Source: an uncultured Chitinophagaceae bacterium (lineage in GTDB: Bacteria > Bacteroidota > Bacteroidia > Chitinophagales > Chitinophagaceae). From it: a DNA stretch of 64,000 bases. Below the pieces are notes generated by a model. That model was given only the letters and a program-made list of their open reading frames with translations, was not told the DNA's origin and did not search any database. Below, piece after piece: positions 35,195 to 46,229 of this stretch. The stretch's first letter is position 1, and every line of letters begins with the position of its first letter. The translations under genes and the position numbers were made by a program. The stretch is from assembly GCA_937919945.1 (NCBI GenBank), contig CALESY010000119.1, positions 31,386 through 95,385 of the forward strand, given 5' to 3'.

Positions 35195-36064
35195 ATGCTC
35201 AATATTCCCTGGTATCAAAACGGATGGTTTATACTTATAATAGTGCTTACAGCTCTTAGCTATGTAAGCCTCGTTTTGTTTTTGCGTGCCAAGCGTTTCA
35301 TCATCAGGCAAAACGTATTGCGTGCATTGGTAGAAAGGAAAACTAAAGAGATACGTCGCAAAAACGAGGAGCTTGAAAAAAACGACCTGATAAAAACCCG
35401 CCTTATATCCATCATCAGCCACGACATCATCACACCCCTCAAGTTTCTGCACCTTGCAAGCCGAAACCTGGTGGAAAGCAACGAACAGATGAGCGAAGAA
35501 CTGAAGATGGAAACGATGGAAGAAATCGTCCATACATCGCGCGAGTTGGAAATGCTATCTACCAACATCCTCAACTGGATTAAATACCAGAACGAAAACA
35601 GGCAACTGCTACGCGAAGATGTAAATCTGTATAATATGGTACGCCAGATATTCAGCATACTGAATGGTATGGCAAAGCAAAAAAACATTTTCCTGACCAA
35701 TGAAGTGCCTGCTGATTTCACTATCCACCAATATGCAGAGCCTTTGCGTATTATACTGTACAACCTCGTTGTCAACGCGCTCAACTTTATGGAGAAAGGA
35801 CACATCACCATCATAGCAAAAAACTTACGCAACGGCATACTGATAGAAGTAAAGGACCAAGGCTTTGGCATGACCAAAGAACAAATCAACAACATACTTG
35901 CCGACCAGTTTATCGTATCGTCTGCCAATGTAGATGGCAAAAAAGGTAACGGGCTGGGTTACCTCATCATCAAAGATTTGCTGAAAGTAGTAGAGGGCAA
36001 TTTCAGCATTAAAAGTGCCAAAAACATCGGCACAACTATCAAGTTGTTTTTCCCGAAGCAATAA
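35195..36064 (+). CDS. membrane histidine kinase without sensor domain
   Basis: A 289-residue kinase. It begins with PWYQNGWFILIIVLTALSYV, a membrane helix of the type that follows the Y_Y_Y propeller in Bacteroidota kinases, but no extracellular part precedes it. A coiled linker (about 35-65) leads to the H-box with H76 (ISIISHDIITPL), then the N-box (LYNLVVNALNFM), G1 (KDQGFGMT) and G2 (GKKGNGLGYL). The partner regulator is 10 bp upstream. The lack of a sensor may mean it listens through the membrane helix or through another protein. Confidence 0.88.
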   Translation: MLNIPWYQNGWFILIIVLTALSYVSLVLFLRAKRFIIRQNVLRALVERKTKEIRRKNEELEKNDLIKTRLISIISHDIITPLKFLHLASRNLVESNEQMSEELKMETMEEIVHTSRELEMLSTNILNWIKYQNENRQLLREDVNLYNMVRQIFSILNGMAKQKNIFLTNEVPADFTIHQYAEPLRIILYNLVVNALNFMEKGHITIIAKNLRNGILIEVKDQGFGMTKEQINNILADQFIVSSANVDGKKGNGLGYLIIKDLLKVVEGNFSIKSAKNIGTTIKLFFPKQ

Positions 36065-36098
36065 AAAAGCCCTGCTATTGCAAGGCTTACAAAAGAAG

Positions 36099-36173
<75 letters not shown>

Positions 36174-36323
36174 GTACCGTCTTTGGGACGGCAAAACTAA
36201 TGCTTTTTTAGGAAAATAACGCGCTTTTTTCAACGCAAACTTTATCGTGATCCAACCAACGATATTGATTTTTAACAAAATATGCGTGGTGCAACTATTA
36301 TATTTGCGCACTAATTTCTGTTT

Positions 36324-37016
36324 ATGACTAAACGCTTCGCCCTGCTGGCGCTGATGCTGATGCCAACTTTGCTGTGGGCGCAAGACCTTGAAAAAGGTGA
36401 GGAAAAAAAGAACACCGTGCAAAAACCTGCCCGAGATTTCTTCATGCTGCAACTCAACTACGAGGGGTGGATGAAACCGGACAGCATTAAAACCAAAGGC
36501 ATAGGCCGAGGCGCTAATGTATATCTGTGTTACGATTTCCCTATCAAAAAATCAAACTTCAGCTTTGCGGCAGGTATCGGTATCGGTACATCTAACATCT
36601 ATCTGGATAATCAGCAGGTGATGAATACCGACAAAGACTCTACCCGCATACGCTTCATACCCGAAACTGTAAATTATAAGCGCTATAAAGTAGCACTTAC
36701 ATATCTGGAAGCACCTTTCGAACTTCGTTTCTTTGGCAATAAATACAATCGCAACAAGGGCTTTAAAGCAGCAGTAGGTATGCGTGTGGGTACATTGCTC
36801 GGTGCAAAATTGAAAGGACGCGAAGATGGTACGAAAGTGAACTACAAAAGCAACAGCCGACAGTACCTGGAAAATTGGCGCTTTGCAGGCACCTTGCGCC
36901 TTGGTTACGGCAATTTCTCGGTTGTTGGCACATACAACCTTACCAATCTGTACAAAGATGGCGAAGGCCCTGAGATAACACCCTATTCTTTAGGTATCTG
37001 CATCACAGGTCTGTAA
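36324..37016 (+). CDS. outer-membrane beta-barrel protein (PorT-like)
   Basis: A 230-residue protein with a clear signal peptide (MTKRFALLALMLMPTLLWAQ, cut after WAQ). The rest has alternating strands typical of a small Bacteroidota beta-barrel (NVYLCYDFPIKKSNFSFAAG; VALTYLEAPFELRFFG; FAGTLRLGYGNFSVVGTYNL) and ends in a strand with a hydrophobic residue. The closest general type is the PorT/outer-membrane-barrel group. A TATATTTG -7-like box lies 18 bp upstream. A terminator follows. Function not known. Confidence 0.75.
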   Translation: MTKRFALLALMLMPTLLWAQDLEKGEEKKNTVQKPARDFFMLQLNYEGWMKPDSIKTKGIGRGANVYLCYDFPIKKSNFSFAAGIGIGTSNIYLDNQQVMNTDKDSTRIRFIPETVNYKRYKVALTYLEAPFELRFFGNKYNRNKGFKAAVGMRVGTLLGAKLKGREDGTKVNYKSNSRQYLENWRFAGTLRLGYGNFSVVGTYNLTNLYKDGEGPEITPYSLGICITGL

Positions 37017-37035
37017 TCTGCATAGATATTATACT

Positions 37036-37062
37036 AAAAAGCCACGCAATGCGTGGCTTTTT
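37036..37062. terminator. bidirectional terminator
   Basis: GCCACGC, loop AAT, GCGTGGC (37041-37047 and 37051-37057), flanked by A5 and T5. It lies between the barrel gene (+) and rnz (-), which converge, and can serve both. Confidence 0.85.
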
Positions 37063-37080
37063 CATTATATATATACTTGC

Positions 37081-37983
37081 TTACACATCATACGTCAAAC
37101 CTTCCTGGGTAGCTATTACATTAGCAAATATGCCTTTCGCTTCCTCTGCAAATGGTTCTATGTCGCGATACTTAGACGAGTAATGCCCTAGCAAAAGTTG
37201 TTTAGCCCCTGCCATATTAGCTAATTGTGCAGCTTGCTTTGCTGTGCTATGAAAACGTAGTGCTGCTTTGTCCACATCGCGCTCCATATAGGTACATTCA
37301 TGGTACACCGTATCAGCACCTTGTATATATTTTACAAAGCTGTCTGTAAACAATGTATCCGCACAGTAAGCATACGCTTTAGGTGGCAGCGGGTCGGTAG
37401 TTACCCATTCGTTTTTTATGATTGTACCATCTTGCCTTTCGTAGTCTTCGCCTTGCTTCAGTTTGTCGTAATAGTACCGGGGCACTTCATGCTCTCTGCA
37501 TTTTTCAGGTACTATTTTGCGCCCGCGTGTTTTGCTGGTTATCAAAAAGCCATGGCATTGTATTCTATGTTCTACAGGGAAACATTTTACCGTATAATAT
37601 TCATTATCAACCAATACCGCATCACCCTCCGGCAAAACATGGTAATGAAACTCATAAGTTAGTACAGTTTCTGCCACGCTTTGTATCTGGTCTATAATTG
37701 GTAACAGCTCTTTCGGTCCATATACATGCAGAGGATTTGCGCGCCCTAAAAGGCTCATGCTGTTTATAAGCCCCGGCAGGCCAAAGTAGTGGTCGCCATG
37801 CATATGGCTGATGAAGATATGGTTCAGGTTACGCCACTTCACACCAAAGCGTTGCATCTGTATCTGTGTACTCTCTCCACAGTCTATCAGCAATACCTCT
37901 CCCCAAATATGCACTGCTTGTGCTGTTGGGTGCCTGCCAAATGCTGGCAGTGCCGAGTTATTGCCGAGGATGGTTACTTTCAT
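37081..37983 (-). CDS. rnz: ribonuclease Z
   Basis: A 300-residue beta-CASP-free MBL nuclease of the RNase Z type. The zinc motif is H60, H62, D64 and H65 in SHMHGDHYFGLPGL, and HSTAKQAAQLANMAGAKQ followed by LLLGHYSSKY carries the last ligands. The PEKCREHEVPRYY stretch belongs to the exosite region. It trims tRNA 3' ends where CCA is not encoded, as for the tRNA-His nearby. It is followed by the bidirectional terminator and preceded by a STAS-domain gene 42 bp away. Confidence 0.93.
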   Translation of the reverse strand: MKVTILGNNSALPAFGRHPTAQAVHIWGEVLLIDCGESTQIQMQRFGVKWRNLNHIFISHMHGDHYFGLPGLINSMSLLGRANPLHVYGPKELLPIIDQIQSVAETVLTYEFHYHVLPEGDAVLVDNEYYTVKCFPVEHRIQCHGFLITSKTRGRKIVPEKCREHEVPRYYYDKLKQGEDYERQDGTIIKNEWVTTDPLPPKAYAYCADTLFTDSFVKYIQGADTVYHECTYMERDVDKAALRFHSTAKQAAQLANMAGAKQLLLGHYSSKYRDIEPFAEEAKGIFANVIATQEGLTYDV

Positions 37984-38025
37984 TTCAAATATTTATACAA
38001 TACAGCAGGGGTGCTCTGCATTATT

Positions 38026-38406
38026 CTATTCTTCACTTTCGTCAAACAAGTCGCGCTCCAATATTTCCATACTTACTATATCAATCGCTTCTATCATCTT
38101 AGGTGCAATATTTAACACCGTATCCAGTTCTAATGCTTGCAATTGTTTCAGCACACTCTCCTGCACACTTGTAAACACCAAAGATTGTGAATTGTTATAG
38201 CAATTTTCGTGCATCTGTACTAAATCGTCAAATGCCGTATTGTCGCCTGCAATGCAATGTTGCAGGTCTATAATATAGTTAGTACTGCCGCTTTTAGCCA
38301 GATCATCGCATTTTTGGCTGAGTGCTGCTGTCATATTAGCATCTATATGTGCATCAAGGGGTGTTATAATGCTGTAGGTAGGTTTGGTATCAATTTTGAA
38401 TTCCAT
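38026..38406 (-). CDS. STAS-domain protein (anti-sigma factor antagonist-like)
   Basis: A 126-residue STAS-domain protein. KPTYSIITPLDAHIDANMTA is the first strand and helix, STNYIIDLQHC the central strand, and DNTAFDDLVQM the helix that usually carries the phosphorylated serine; the residue at that point is T or A, so phosphorylation is uncertain. The acidic end DLFDESEE is unusual. I chose the ATG at 38406 because the family starts there. It lies 42 bp before rnz in the same direction. Confidence 0.75.
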   Translation of the reverse strand: MEFKIDTKPTYSIITPLDAHIDANMTAALSQKCDDLAKSGSTNYIIDLQHCIAGDNTAFDDLVQMHENCYNNSQSLVFTSVQESVLKQLQALELDTVLNIAPKMIEAIDIVSMEILERDLFDESEE

Positions 38407-38601
38407 TTTGCAAGAAGTAGTTAACCAGTTATTAGTAAAGCTGTTAATACGCCGTAAAAATAACAATCGTGCTATAATTTCTTTCGTATATTTAATATAG
38501 ACGAGGGCTTGTAGCAAGGTAACAGGCAATACACGTATAGCAAAACCCGATACTGCAACTACTACCTTTATCTTTAAATTTACTAAAACAAAGGACGATT
38601 C

Positions 38602-41139
38602 ATGGATTCTAATTTCTCACCAAAAGTCAAAGAAATCATATCCTACAGCCGCGAGGAAGCACTCCGCTTAGGTAATGATTTCATAGGCACCGAGCATCTG
38701 TTGCTGGGCCTTATCAGAGATGGTGAAGGGTTGGCTGTACGCGTGTTGCAAACCATGCAGGTAGACCTGTTTGATTTGCGCAAAGAACTGGAAAGTGCTA
38801 TTAAGGACAAAAGCAACAAACCCCTCTCAAACGTCAACAGCCTGCCGCTTACCAAGCAGGCCGAAAAAGTAATACGCATTACTGTTTTGGAAGCCAAAGC
38901 ACTGAAGAGTGCTACGGTAGAAACCGAACACCTGATGCTGTCCATCCTCAAAAATAAAGAGAACGTTGCTACGCAAATACTGCATCAGTATCAGGTTGAT
39001 TACGACCGCTTTAAAGATGAACTGAGCATATTGCAAGGCGATGCACCACGTGGCGATTACAGCGACCCCGGCGATGACTTTGATGAAGATGATGAGCGCA
39101 AACAATTCCAGCAGCGTAAGCCTGCAGGCAATTCAAAATCGAAAACACCTGTACTCGACAACTTCGGGCGCGATATTACAAAGCTGGCCGAACTCGGCAA
39201 TCTCGACCCTATTGTCGGGAGGGAAGAAGAAATAGAGCGTGTATCGCAAATACTATCTCGTCGAAAAAAGAACAACCCCATATTGATAGGTGAACCCGGC
39301 GTGGGTAAAACTGCCATCGTAGAAGGTCTGGCATTGCGTATCGTACAACGCAAAGTATCACGAGTATTGTTCGACAAACGCGTTATAAGCCTTGACCTTG
39401 CAGCATTGGTAGCGGGTACTAAATATCGCGGACAGTTTGAAGAAAGGATGAAAGCCATCATGAACGAACTGGAGAAAAACCGCGATGTGATTTTGTTTAT
39501 AGACGAAATACATACCATCGTAGGTGCGGGTGGCGCATCCGGCTCGCTCGATGCTTCCAACATATTCAAGCCTGCCCTTGCCCGTGGAGATCTGCAATGC
39601 ATAGGCGCATCAACGCTGGATGAATACCGTATGTATATTGAAAAAGACGGTGCACTCGACCGCCGCTTTCAGAAGGTGTTGATAGAACCACCAAGTGTGG
39701 ATGAAACCATCATCATCCTCAACAACATACGCAACAAGTACGAGGATTTCCATAACGTAACATACGATCAGGATGCGATAGAAGCTTGTGTGAAACTGAG
39801 CGACCGCTACATGACAGACCGCCTGCTGCCCGACAAAGCAATAGACGTAATGGACGAAGTAGGCGCGCGTGTACACCTCAAAAACATCAACGTTCCTGAA
39901 AACATACTGGAGCTTGAAAAGAAAATTGAGGACATCAAGCAAGAGAAAAATAAAGTAGTAAAAAGCCAGCGCTTTGAAGAAGCTGCTGCACTGCGCGACA
40001 GAGAAAAACGTCTAGGGGAAGAACTGGAAAAAGCAAAAGCGGAATGGGAAGAAGAAGCCAAACATAGACGCTTCCCTATACACGAAGAGCATATTGCAGA
40101 AGTCATCAGTATGATGACGGGCATACCCGTGATGCGTATGGTAGAGGCCGAAAGTGCCAAACTACGCCGCATGGGCGACGACCTGAAAGGCGCAGTAGTA
40201 GGCCAAGACGAGGCAATAGCTAAAGTGGTGAAAGCCATACAGCGAAACCGTGTAGGGTTGAAAGACCCGCGCAAGCCTATAGGCTCGTTTATATTCCTGG
40301 GCCCTACGGGTGTAGGTAAAACGGAACTGGCGCGCTCGCTGGCACGTTATATGTTCGATAGTGATGAAGCACTGATACGTGTGGATATGAGTGAGTATAT
40401 GGAAAAATTTTCACTCAGCCGCCTGATAGGTGCGCCTCCGGGATATGTGGGTTATGAAGAGGGTGGTCAGCTTACCGAAAAAGTACGCCGCAAACCGTAT
40501 AGTGTGGTATTGCTCGACGAAATTGAAAAAGCACACCCCGATATATTCAACATACTGTTACAGGTGTTGGACGATGGGCAGTTGACAGACGGGCTTGGCA
40601 GGAAAGTAGATTTCAAAAACACACTCATCATCATGACATCTAACATTGGTGTACGCCAGTTGAAAGATTTTGGCGCGGGTGTGGGCTTTGCTACAGCTAC
40701 CAAAGTAGAGAACGCAGACGAGCTGAGTAAAGGTGTGATAGAAAAAGCATTGAAGCGTACTTTCTCGCCCGAATTCCTCAATCGTATTGACGATGTTATC
40801 ATCTTCAACTCGCTAGACGAAACACACATCGCGCAAATCATTGACATCATTATGAAAGATGTAATGAAGCGATTGAACACATTGGGCTTTACATTGGAGT
40901 TGACAGCTACTGCTAAAAAATACATCTCTGAAAAAGGCTACGACCAGCAGTTTGGCGCGCGACCACTGCACAGGGCCATACAGAAATATCTGGAAGACCC
41001 GCTTGCAGAAGAGATACTGAACCACCGCATACAGGAAGGCGATACCGTAAAAGCCGACTACAGCGAAGAAGAAAAGAAAATCATCTTCAGCATAGACAAA
41101 GGCAAACCGAAGAAAGAAGAATCAAAAAAAGCAGAGTAG
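38602..41139 (+). CDS. clpC: ClpC, AAA+ unfoldase of Clp protease
   Basis: An 845-residue ClpC. Two N-domain repeats fill residues 3-145, an acidic linker (150-170) follows, AAA-1 has GEPGVGKT at 230-237, a UVR-type coil lies near 430-465 ([18 protein letters not shown]) and AAA-2 has GPTGVGKT at about 567. [17 protein letters not shown] lies between the rings. It feeds unfolded proteins to ClpP. It is a single gene with a strong terminator 20 bp past the stop; no mcsB/ctsR genes are seen near it. Confidence 0.95.
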   Translation: MDSNFSPKVKEIISYSREEALRLGNDFIGTEHLLLGLIRDGEGLAVRVLQTMQVDLFDLRKELESAIKDKSNKPLSNVNSLPLTKQAEKVIRITVLEAKALKSATVETEHLMLSILKNKENVATQILHQYQVDYDRFKDELSILQGDAPRGDYSDPGDDFDEDDERKQFQQRKPAGNSKSKTPVLDNFGRDITKLAELGNLDPIVGREEEIERVSQILSRRKKNNPILIGEPGVGKTAIVEGLALRIVQRKVSRVLFDKRVISLDLAALVAGTKYRGQFEERMKAIMNELEKNRDVILFIDEIHTIVGAGGASGSLDASNIFKPALARGDLQCIGASTLDEYRMYIEKDGALDRRFQKVLIEPPSVDETIIILNNIRNKYEDFHNVTYDQDAIEACVKLSDRYMTDRLLPDKAIDVMDEVGARVHLKNINVPENILELEKKIEDIKQEKNKVVKSQRFEEAAALRDREKRLGEELEKAKAEWEEEAKHRRFPIHEEHIAEVISMMTGIPVMRMVEAESAKLRRMGDDLKGAVVGQDEAIAKVVKAIQRNRVGLKDPRKPIGSFIFLGPTGVGKTELARSLARYMFDSDEALIRVDMSEYMEKFSLSRLIGAPPGYVGYEEGGQLTEKVRRKPYSVVLLDEIEKAHPDIFNILLQVLDDGQLTDGLGRKVDFKNTLIIMTSNIGVRQLKDFGAGVGFATATKVENADELSKGVIEKALKRTFSPEFLNRIDDVIIFNSLDETHIAQIIDIIMKDVMKRLNTLGFTLELTATAKKYISEKGYDQQFGARPLHRAIQKYLEDPLAEEILNHRIQEGDTVKADYSEEEKKIIFSIDKGKPKKEESKKAE

Positions 41140-41159
41140 AGGACGGATTGGTTTGATTA

Positions 41160-41193
41160 AAAAAGCGGGTGGAAATTTCCACCCGCTTTTTTG
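41160..41193 (+). terminator. intrinsic terminator after clpC
   Basis: GCGGGTGGAAATTTCCACCCGC (22 bp, fully self-complementary) with A5 before and TTTTTTGTTTT after, at 41165-41186 and beyond. Confidence 0.88.
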
Positions 41194-41249
41194 TTTTAAT
41201 ATGGCTTTAATGTGCTGATAAGTAATTTTATGGGGGTAATTATGGATAT

Positions 41250-43502
41250 ATGAAGAGTCTATTCTTAATGCTTTTGTTGTTATCATCATTTATTGTAAGG
41301 GCACAGAATATGGTGCCTAATGGGAATTTTGAAGCGTATAGTTTATGCCCGACAAGTATTAGTGCAGTATCACAGGCCCCACCATGGCGACCATATCATC
41401 AAGGAACATCAGATTACTTTCATGCTTGCTGTGGTTCATGTGGACTAGGTGTTCCTGTAAACGGTTGGGGATATCAATATGCAGCTAATGGTAATGGGTA
41501 TATGGGGGGATTTTCTTTTGCAAACCGTATTGCGTTATCAGGTGCAACTGAATATATAGCTTCACCCATGACACCAATGACTACGGGTACGCACTATGAA
41601 GTATCTATGTCCGTTAACTTATCTGATAATTCTAGCTATGGTAATAATGGCTTAGGTATATGGTTTTATGATGTTGGGGCGAGTACTACCTTGACAACTG
41701 GTTTCGCAACATTGACAGTTGTACCACAAGTGCATTATACAAATTACGGAGTGCTTACAGACACGCAGAATTGGGTGAGGCTTAGTAAAATTTATTTAGC
41801 AGACTCTGCATACGATAATCTTGTAATCGGTAAATTTGACCCTGTAGGTGGCTTAGATACTGCATCTATAAAACCTCTCAGTGGATCTTCCATATCTTAT
41901 TATTTTTTTGATTCAGTAGTTATAAGGGTCGCAAGTGGTGTTAATAACCTCTATGCAGATTCATTAATATGCGCCGGTGATACTTTCAGTGTACCTTATA
42001 CACTTAATTCTTTCAGGCCATTCGGCTCAACAAATGTTTTTACAGCACAATTAAGTAATGCAAGTGGTTCTTTTAGTAGTGGTACTACAATTATAGGTAC
42101 ACGCACCTCTAACGCTCCTAGCAATATTACTTGTGTTGTCCCTGGAACTATTACGCCAGGCAGTAATTATCGTATTCGTATTTTGGCAAGTAATCCTGTC
42201 GATAGTTCTTATCCTAATCAACACTATATAAATGTCAGTACAATCCGTCCAATCGTCAGCAATACCAATAGTGGGCCTGTATGTCCGGGCAATACTTTGA
42301 ATTTATTTGCAACAAGTAGCATTACTGGTATCAGTTATCAATGGACAGGGCCTAATGGGTTTACGTCGTTGCTGCAAAATCCCGTTATTACTTCTACAAC
42401 CCTTGCTGCTGATGGAAACTATATAGTAAAAACAAGGTTAATCGCTTGTGTAAGCCGCGATACAACCTATGGTGTTGTGTTATCAGGTTCGTCTATTAAT
42501 GCTACAGCTTCCAATCCCGCTTGCGAAAATGATACAATCAAATTAAATAGTATACTTGTAGGAAATCCTACAAGCTTTCATTGGGCAGGTCCAGGCACAT
42601 TTGCCTCTTCTTCAAAAGATACATTCCGTACTAATGCTTCTGCATCTATGGACGGGGATTACATACTTACAGTAACTTATCCAGGTTGTGTTGTGAAGGA
42701 TACTATCGCTGTTCAAGTAATTCCACTTGCTACCGGAAGAACATTGAGCAGTAATAGCCCTGTTTGTATAGGTGATACATTAAAGTTATACGCTTCCTCC
42801 AGCAGCACAAATGTTAGCTATACGTGGATAGGGCCTAATGGCTTTATACAACCTGTACAGAATGCTACGCGTTTGAATGTTACATCTTTAGCAGCCGGGG
42901 TATATAATGTTATCTACAACCGCAATGGATGCCCTGTAAAGGATTCTCTTACAGTTGCCGTCAATCCCACACCACTTACCATTATCGCATCTTCGAACGC
43001 CCCTCTTTGCGAGGCTGATACATTAAGGCTCAATGCTACCAATTCTTCATCGGGTGTCAGTTGGTCGTGGACGGGACCTAACAGTTTTAGTGCATCCGTA
43101 CAAAATCCGGTATTGCCAGGCGCCACATCTGCCGCAGCAGGTAATTATTTAGCACGGGCTACCTTCAGCAGTACCGGCTGCAATAGCAAAGATACCGTTA
43201 CCGTGCAAGTCAAGCCACTGCCTGCCAACTTCAATGCTACTGCCAATACCATCTGCGAGGGCAATACACTCTTTCTTTCTGGCAATACTACCAGAGCGGG
43301 GTTCGCTTTGCATGGACAGGGCCTAATGGGTTTAGTGATACTACGCAGAATACGAATATACCGTCAGCCACCATCGCATCAGCAGGCAATTATTATGTAT
43401 CTGGAACGCTCGATGGCTGCACCATCCGCGATACGGTATATGCCAATGTTTTTGCCATTCCTCAAAAGCCCACCCTCTCTGCAAACACACCCGTATGTGT
43501 AG
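41250..43502 (+). pseudogene. frameshifted T9SS Ig-like adhesin, N-terminal part
   Basis: The first 680 or so residues read correctly: signal peptide MKSLFLMLLLLSSFIVRAQN, a carbohydrate-binding-like domain (residues 20-230) and a run of Ig-like/PKD repeats, each with a WTGPNGF-like core (WTGPNGF, WIGPNGF, WTGPNSF). Near 43293-43296 the sequence has AGAG where AG would keep the frame: with AGC GGG GTT CGC TTT GCA TGG the next repeat reads WTGPNGFSDTTQ and continues into 43586-44503. Beyond 43300 this frame is nonsense to its stop at 43502. It is therefore one gene broken by a 2-bp duplication, or an assembly error. Confidence 0.8.
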
Positions 43503-43585
43503 GGCAAGACCTTACATTATTTGCCACCACCACTGCCACAGGCGCTACCTATGCGTGGAGCAGCAACACAGGCTATACCTCTGCT

Positions 43586-44503
43586 GTGCAAAACCCCGTA
43601 AGGGCAGGCGCCACTACGGCTATGGCAGGTAAGTATTATGCTACTGCCACCGCCAATGGATGTACCTCGGCTGCAGACTCTATCACGGTAGTAGTAAACC
43701 CCGCGCCCGTTATCAATATATACCCCAGCCCCAATGATAGTATATGCCAGGGTGCAAGCGTTACATTTATATCCAGCCTGTCAAATGCAGGCACTGCCTT
43801 TCAGCGTGCATGGTACAGGAACAATAACCGCATAACCGGTGCCACTGCCGCCAATTACAGCACTACCACCGCAGCCGACTATGATGAATACTTTGCTACC
43901 GTCATTGCCGCGGGCGTGTGCGCCAACCCCTATACCGATAGCAGCAATAAAATAACCATGCGTGTATTCCCATGGTTACCTGCATCGGTATCTATTACTG
44001 CCAACCCTACCACCACCGTACCCAGCGGCACGATGATAAACTTTACTGCTACACCTGTAAACGGCGGTAATACACCTGCTTATCAATGGACAAGAAACGG
44101 TACCAACATAGTGGGCGCACTGAGCAACGTATGGGGCGCCCCCAACCTGAGCAATAATGACGAGATATGCGTAAATATGAGCAGCAGTTATCTATGTCCC
44201 AATCCTAAAACAGCCAAAAGCAATTGCATACGTGTTAGCATCGAAACTACAGGCATCAATAGCTTAGCAATTGATAAGAACATAAAAGTATATCCTAACC
44301 CTGTAAAAAATACTTTGATGATAGAAGACATCAAGCCGGGGGCACTCATTACTATGCACGATCTTGCCGGACGACCATTGTTAACTACTACTGCTATTAA
44401 TACCACAACATCCATCAACACATCTTCACTGGCAAGCGGCATCTATTTATTATCTGTTAACACAGACAATAAAAGTGTACGTTATAAAATAGTGAAAGAG
44501 TAG
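43586..44503 (+). pseudogene. frameshifted T9SS Ig-like adhesin, C-terminal part
   Basis: This is the second half of the protein begun at 41250, in the +2 frame. Its true reading starts just after 43296. It holds more Ig-like repeats (GATYAWSSNTGYTSAVQNPV) and ends with the T9SS C-terminal sorting domain: VYPNPVKNTLMIED, GRPLLTTTAINTTTSI, then LASGIYLLSVNTDNKSVRYK and IVKE. The whole would be about 1084 residues. As it stands the tail is cut off from the signal peptide, so the protein could not be sorted. Confidence 0.8.
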
Positions 44504-44702
44504 GCTTACTAACTATCCGAATGTAATTAAAATTGTGTATATTTGCTATAGTAAACCATTGTTCAAAAAACTTGTAATATTGGTGTTGTTTGAATTTGTT
44601 GCATTTTTCATAAAACCTCACATTTGCAACAAAACGCAACAAAACCCTATACTCTCTACAGAACGAAATATACCTTAGACATAATTCTGTAATTTTGCAC
44701 CC

Positions 44703-46229
44703 ATGTCAAAAAAAGCAATGCTCATTATTATGGATGGCTGGGGGCACGGGCAGGTGCCTGCTGCCGATGCCATAGCCAATGCAAATGTTCCGTTCGTTAA
44801 GTCTTTATACAACCAATACCCCAATACCGAACTGATAACCTGCGGAGAGGCAGTAGGCCTGCCGGACGGGCAAATGGGCAATAGCGAAGTCGGCCACCTG
44901 AACCTTGGTGCGGGGCGTATAGTGTATCAGGAGTTGCAACGCATCAATGTGGCTGTGCGAGATGGTGAACTTGCCAACAACCCTGTTTTCCTGAAAGCAT
45001 TAAACAATGCAAGAGATAATAACAAAACCCTGCACCTGATAGGCCTTGTAAGTGATGGTGGGGTACACTCACATATCAACCACCTGAAGGCGCTGTGCAC
45101 ATTAGCAAGCAAACACAATGTACCCCGTGTAGCCATTCATGCTTTTACAGACGGGCGCGATACAGACCCCAAAAGCGGCTATACTTATCTGCAAGATGTA
45201 CAACAACACCTTGTAATATCAGGCGGCTTCATCGCCTCTGTAACAGGCAGGTATTATGCAATGGATAGAGATAAGCGATGGGAGCGGGTAAAGCTGGCTT
45301 ATGATGCCCTTACAAAAGGCATCGGGGAAAAAACACAGGATGTATTCGCAAGCATACAGGCTAGCTACGATGCAGATATTACAGATGAGTTCATCAAACC
45401 CATCATAGCAACTGATAAAGAAGGTAATCCGCTGGCTACAATACAGAATGGCGATGTGGTTATATGTTTTAACTTCCGTACAGACCGGTGCAGAGAAATA
45501 ACACAAGTGCTGACACAAGAAGCTTTCCCTGAACAGGATATGCAACCACTTAACCTGCACTATGTCACCATGACGGAATATGACAAGACTTACAAAAACG
45601 TAGATGTAATATTTTATAACGACAATCTTAACAATACGTTGGGCGAAGTATTGGCAGCGCATGGAAAAAAACAAATACGCATTGCCGAAACAGAGAAGTA
45701 CCCGCATGTTACTTTCTTTTTCAGCGGCGGCAGAGAAGCGCCCTTTGATGGTGAAAGCAGAATATTAAAACCATCCCCAAAAGACGTTCCTACTTACGAC
45801 CTGAAACCTCAGATGAGTGCTATTGAACTGACTGACGCCATAGTGCCTGAAATAGAAAACCAAACTGCTGACTTTATTTGCCTGAACTTTGCTAATGCTG
45901 ATATGGTTGGCCATACAGGTGTATGGGAAGCCGCCAAAAAAGCGGCAGAAACAGTTGATAGTTGTGTCAAGAGAATTGTACCTGCAGCCTTAGCAAATGA
46001 TTATTGTGTATTCCTGACTGCAGACCACGGCAATAGTGACTTTATGATAAACGAGGATGGTAGTGTAAATACTGCACACACGCTAAACCCTGTTCCTTTG
46101 TTTGTAATTAGCAACGATTACAAAGGCCATGTACGCCCCGGTAAGCTGGGCGATATTGCACCTAGTATATTATACTACATGGGTATACCTATACCAAGCG
46201 AAATGACAGGCAATGTATTGATAGATTAA
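44703..46229 (+). CDS. gpmI: 2,3-bisphosphoglycerate-independent phosphoglycerate mutase
   Basis: A 508-residue GpmI. MDGWGHG at the N-terminus binds metal; the nucleophile serine is in GNSEVGHLNLGAGR; ADHGNSD and VGHTGV hold the other metal ligands. It interconverts 3- and 2-phosphoglycerate in glycolysis. A TAATTTTG box (44690-44697) lies 5 bp before the ATG, so the transcript may be nearly leaderless. The 3' end overlaps the converging SGNH gene by 4 bp. Confidence 0.94.
   Translation: MSKKAMLIIMDGWGHGQVPAADAIANANVPFVKSLYNQYPNTELITCGEAVGLPDGQMGNSEVGHLNLGAGRIVYQELQRINVAVRDGELANNPVFLKALNNARDNNKTLHLIGLVSDGGVHSHINHLKALCTLASKHNVPRVAIHAFTDGRDTDPKSGYTYLQDVQQHLVISGGFIASVTGRYYAMDRDKRWERVKLAYDALTKGIGEKTQDVFASIQASYDADITDEFIKPIIATDKEGNPLATIQNGDVVICFNFRTDRCREITQVLTQEAFPEQDMQPLNLHYVTMTEYDKTYKNVDVIFYNDNLNNTLGEVLAAHGKKQIRIAETEKYPHVTFFFSGGREAPFDGESRILKPSPKDVPTYDLKPQMSAIELTDAIVPEIENQTADFICLNFANADMVGHTGVWEAAKKAAETVDSCVKRIVPAALANDYCVFLTADHGNSDFMINEDGSVNTAHTLNPVPLFVISNDYKGHVRPGKLGDIAPSILYYMGIPIPSEMTGNVLID

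Noticed and set aside
35260..35940. 226-residue open frame antisense to the histidine kinase
   Set aside because: Serine/arginine-rich shadow of a well-supported kinase gene; no family likeness, no promoter.
39057..39602. 181-residue open frame antisense to clpC
   Set aside because: Shadow of the conserved clpC gene; composition typical of antisense frames.
43286..43302. Programmed ribosomal frameshift in the T9SS adhesin
   Set aside because: No slippery heptamer is present at the break, and a 2-base duplication explains the change fully.
42341..43334. Repeated WTGPNGF-coding segments as a CRISPR-like or recombination array
   Set aside because: They are spaced by Ig-like domain length, differ in sequence and are in frame; they are protein repeats. 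A 23-bp exact match between two of them is within coding similarity.
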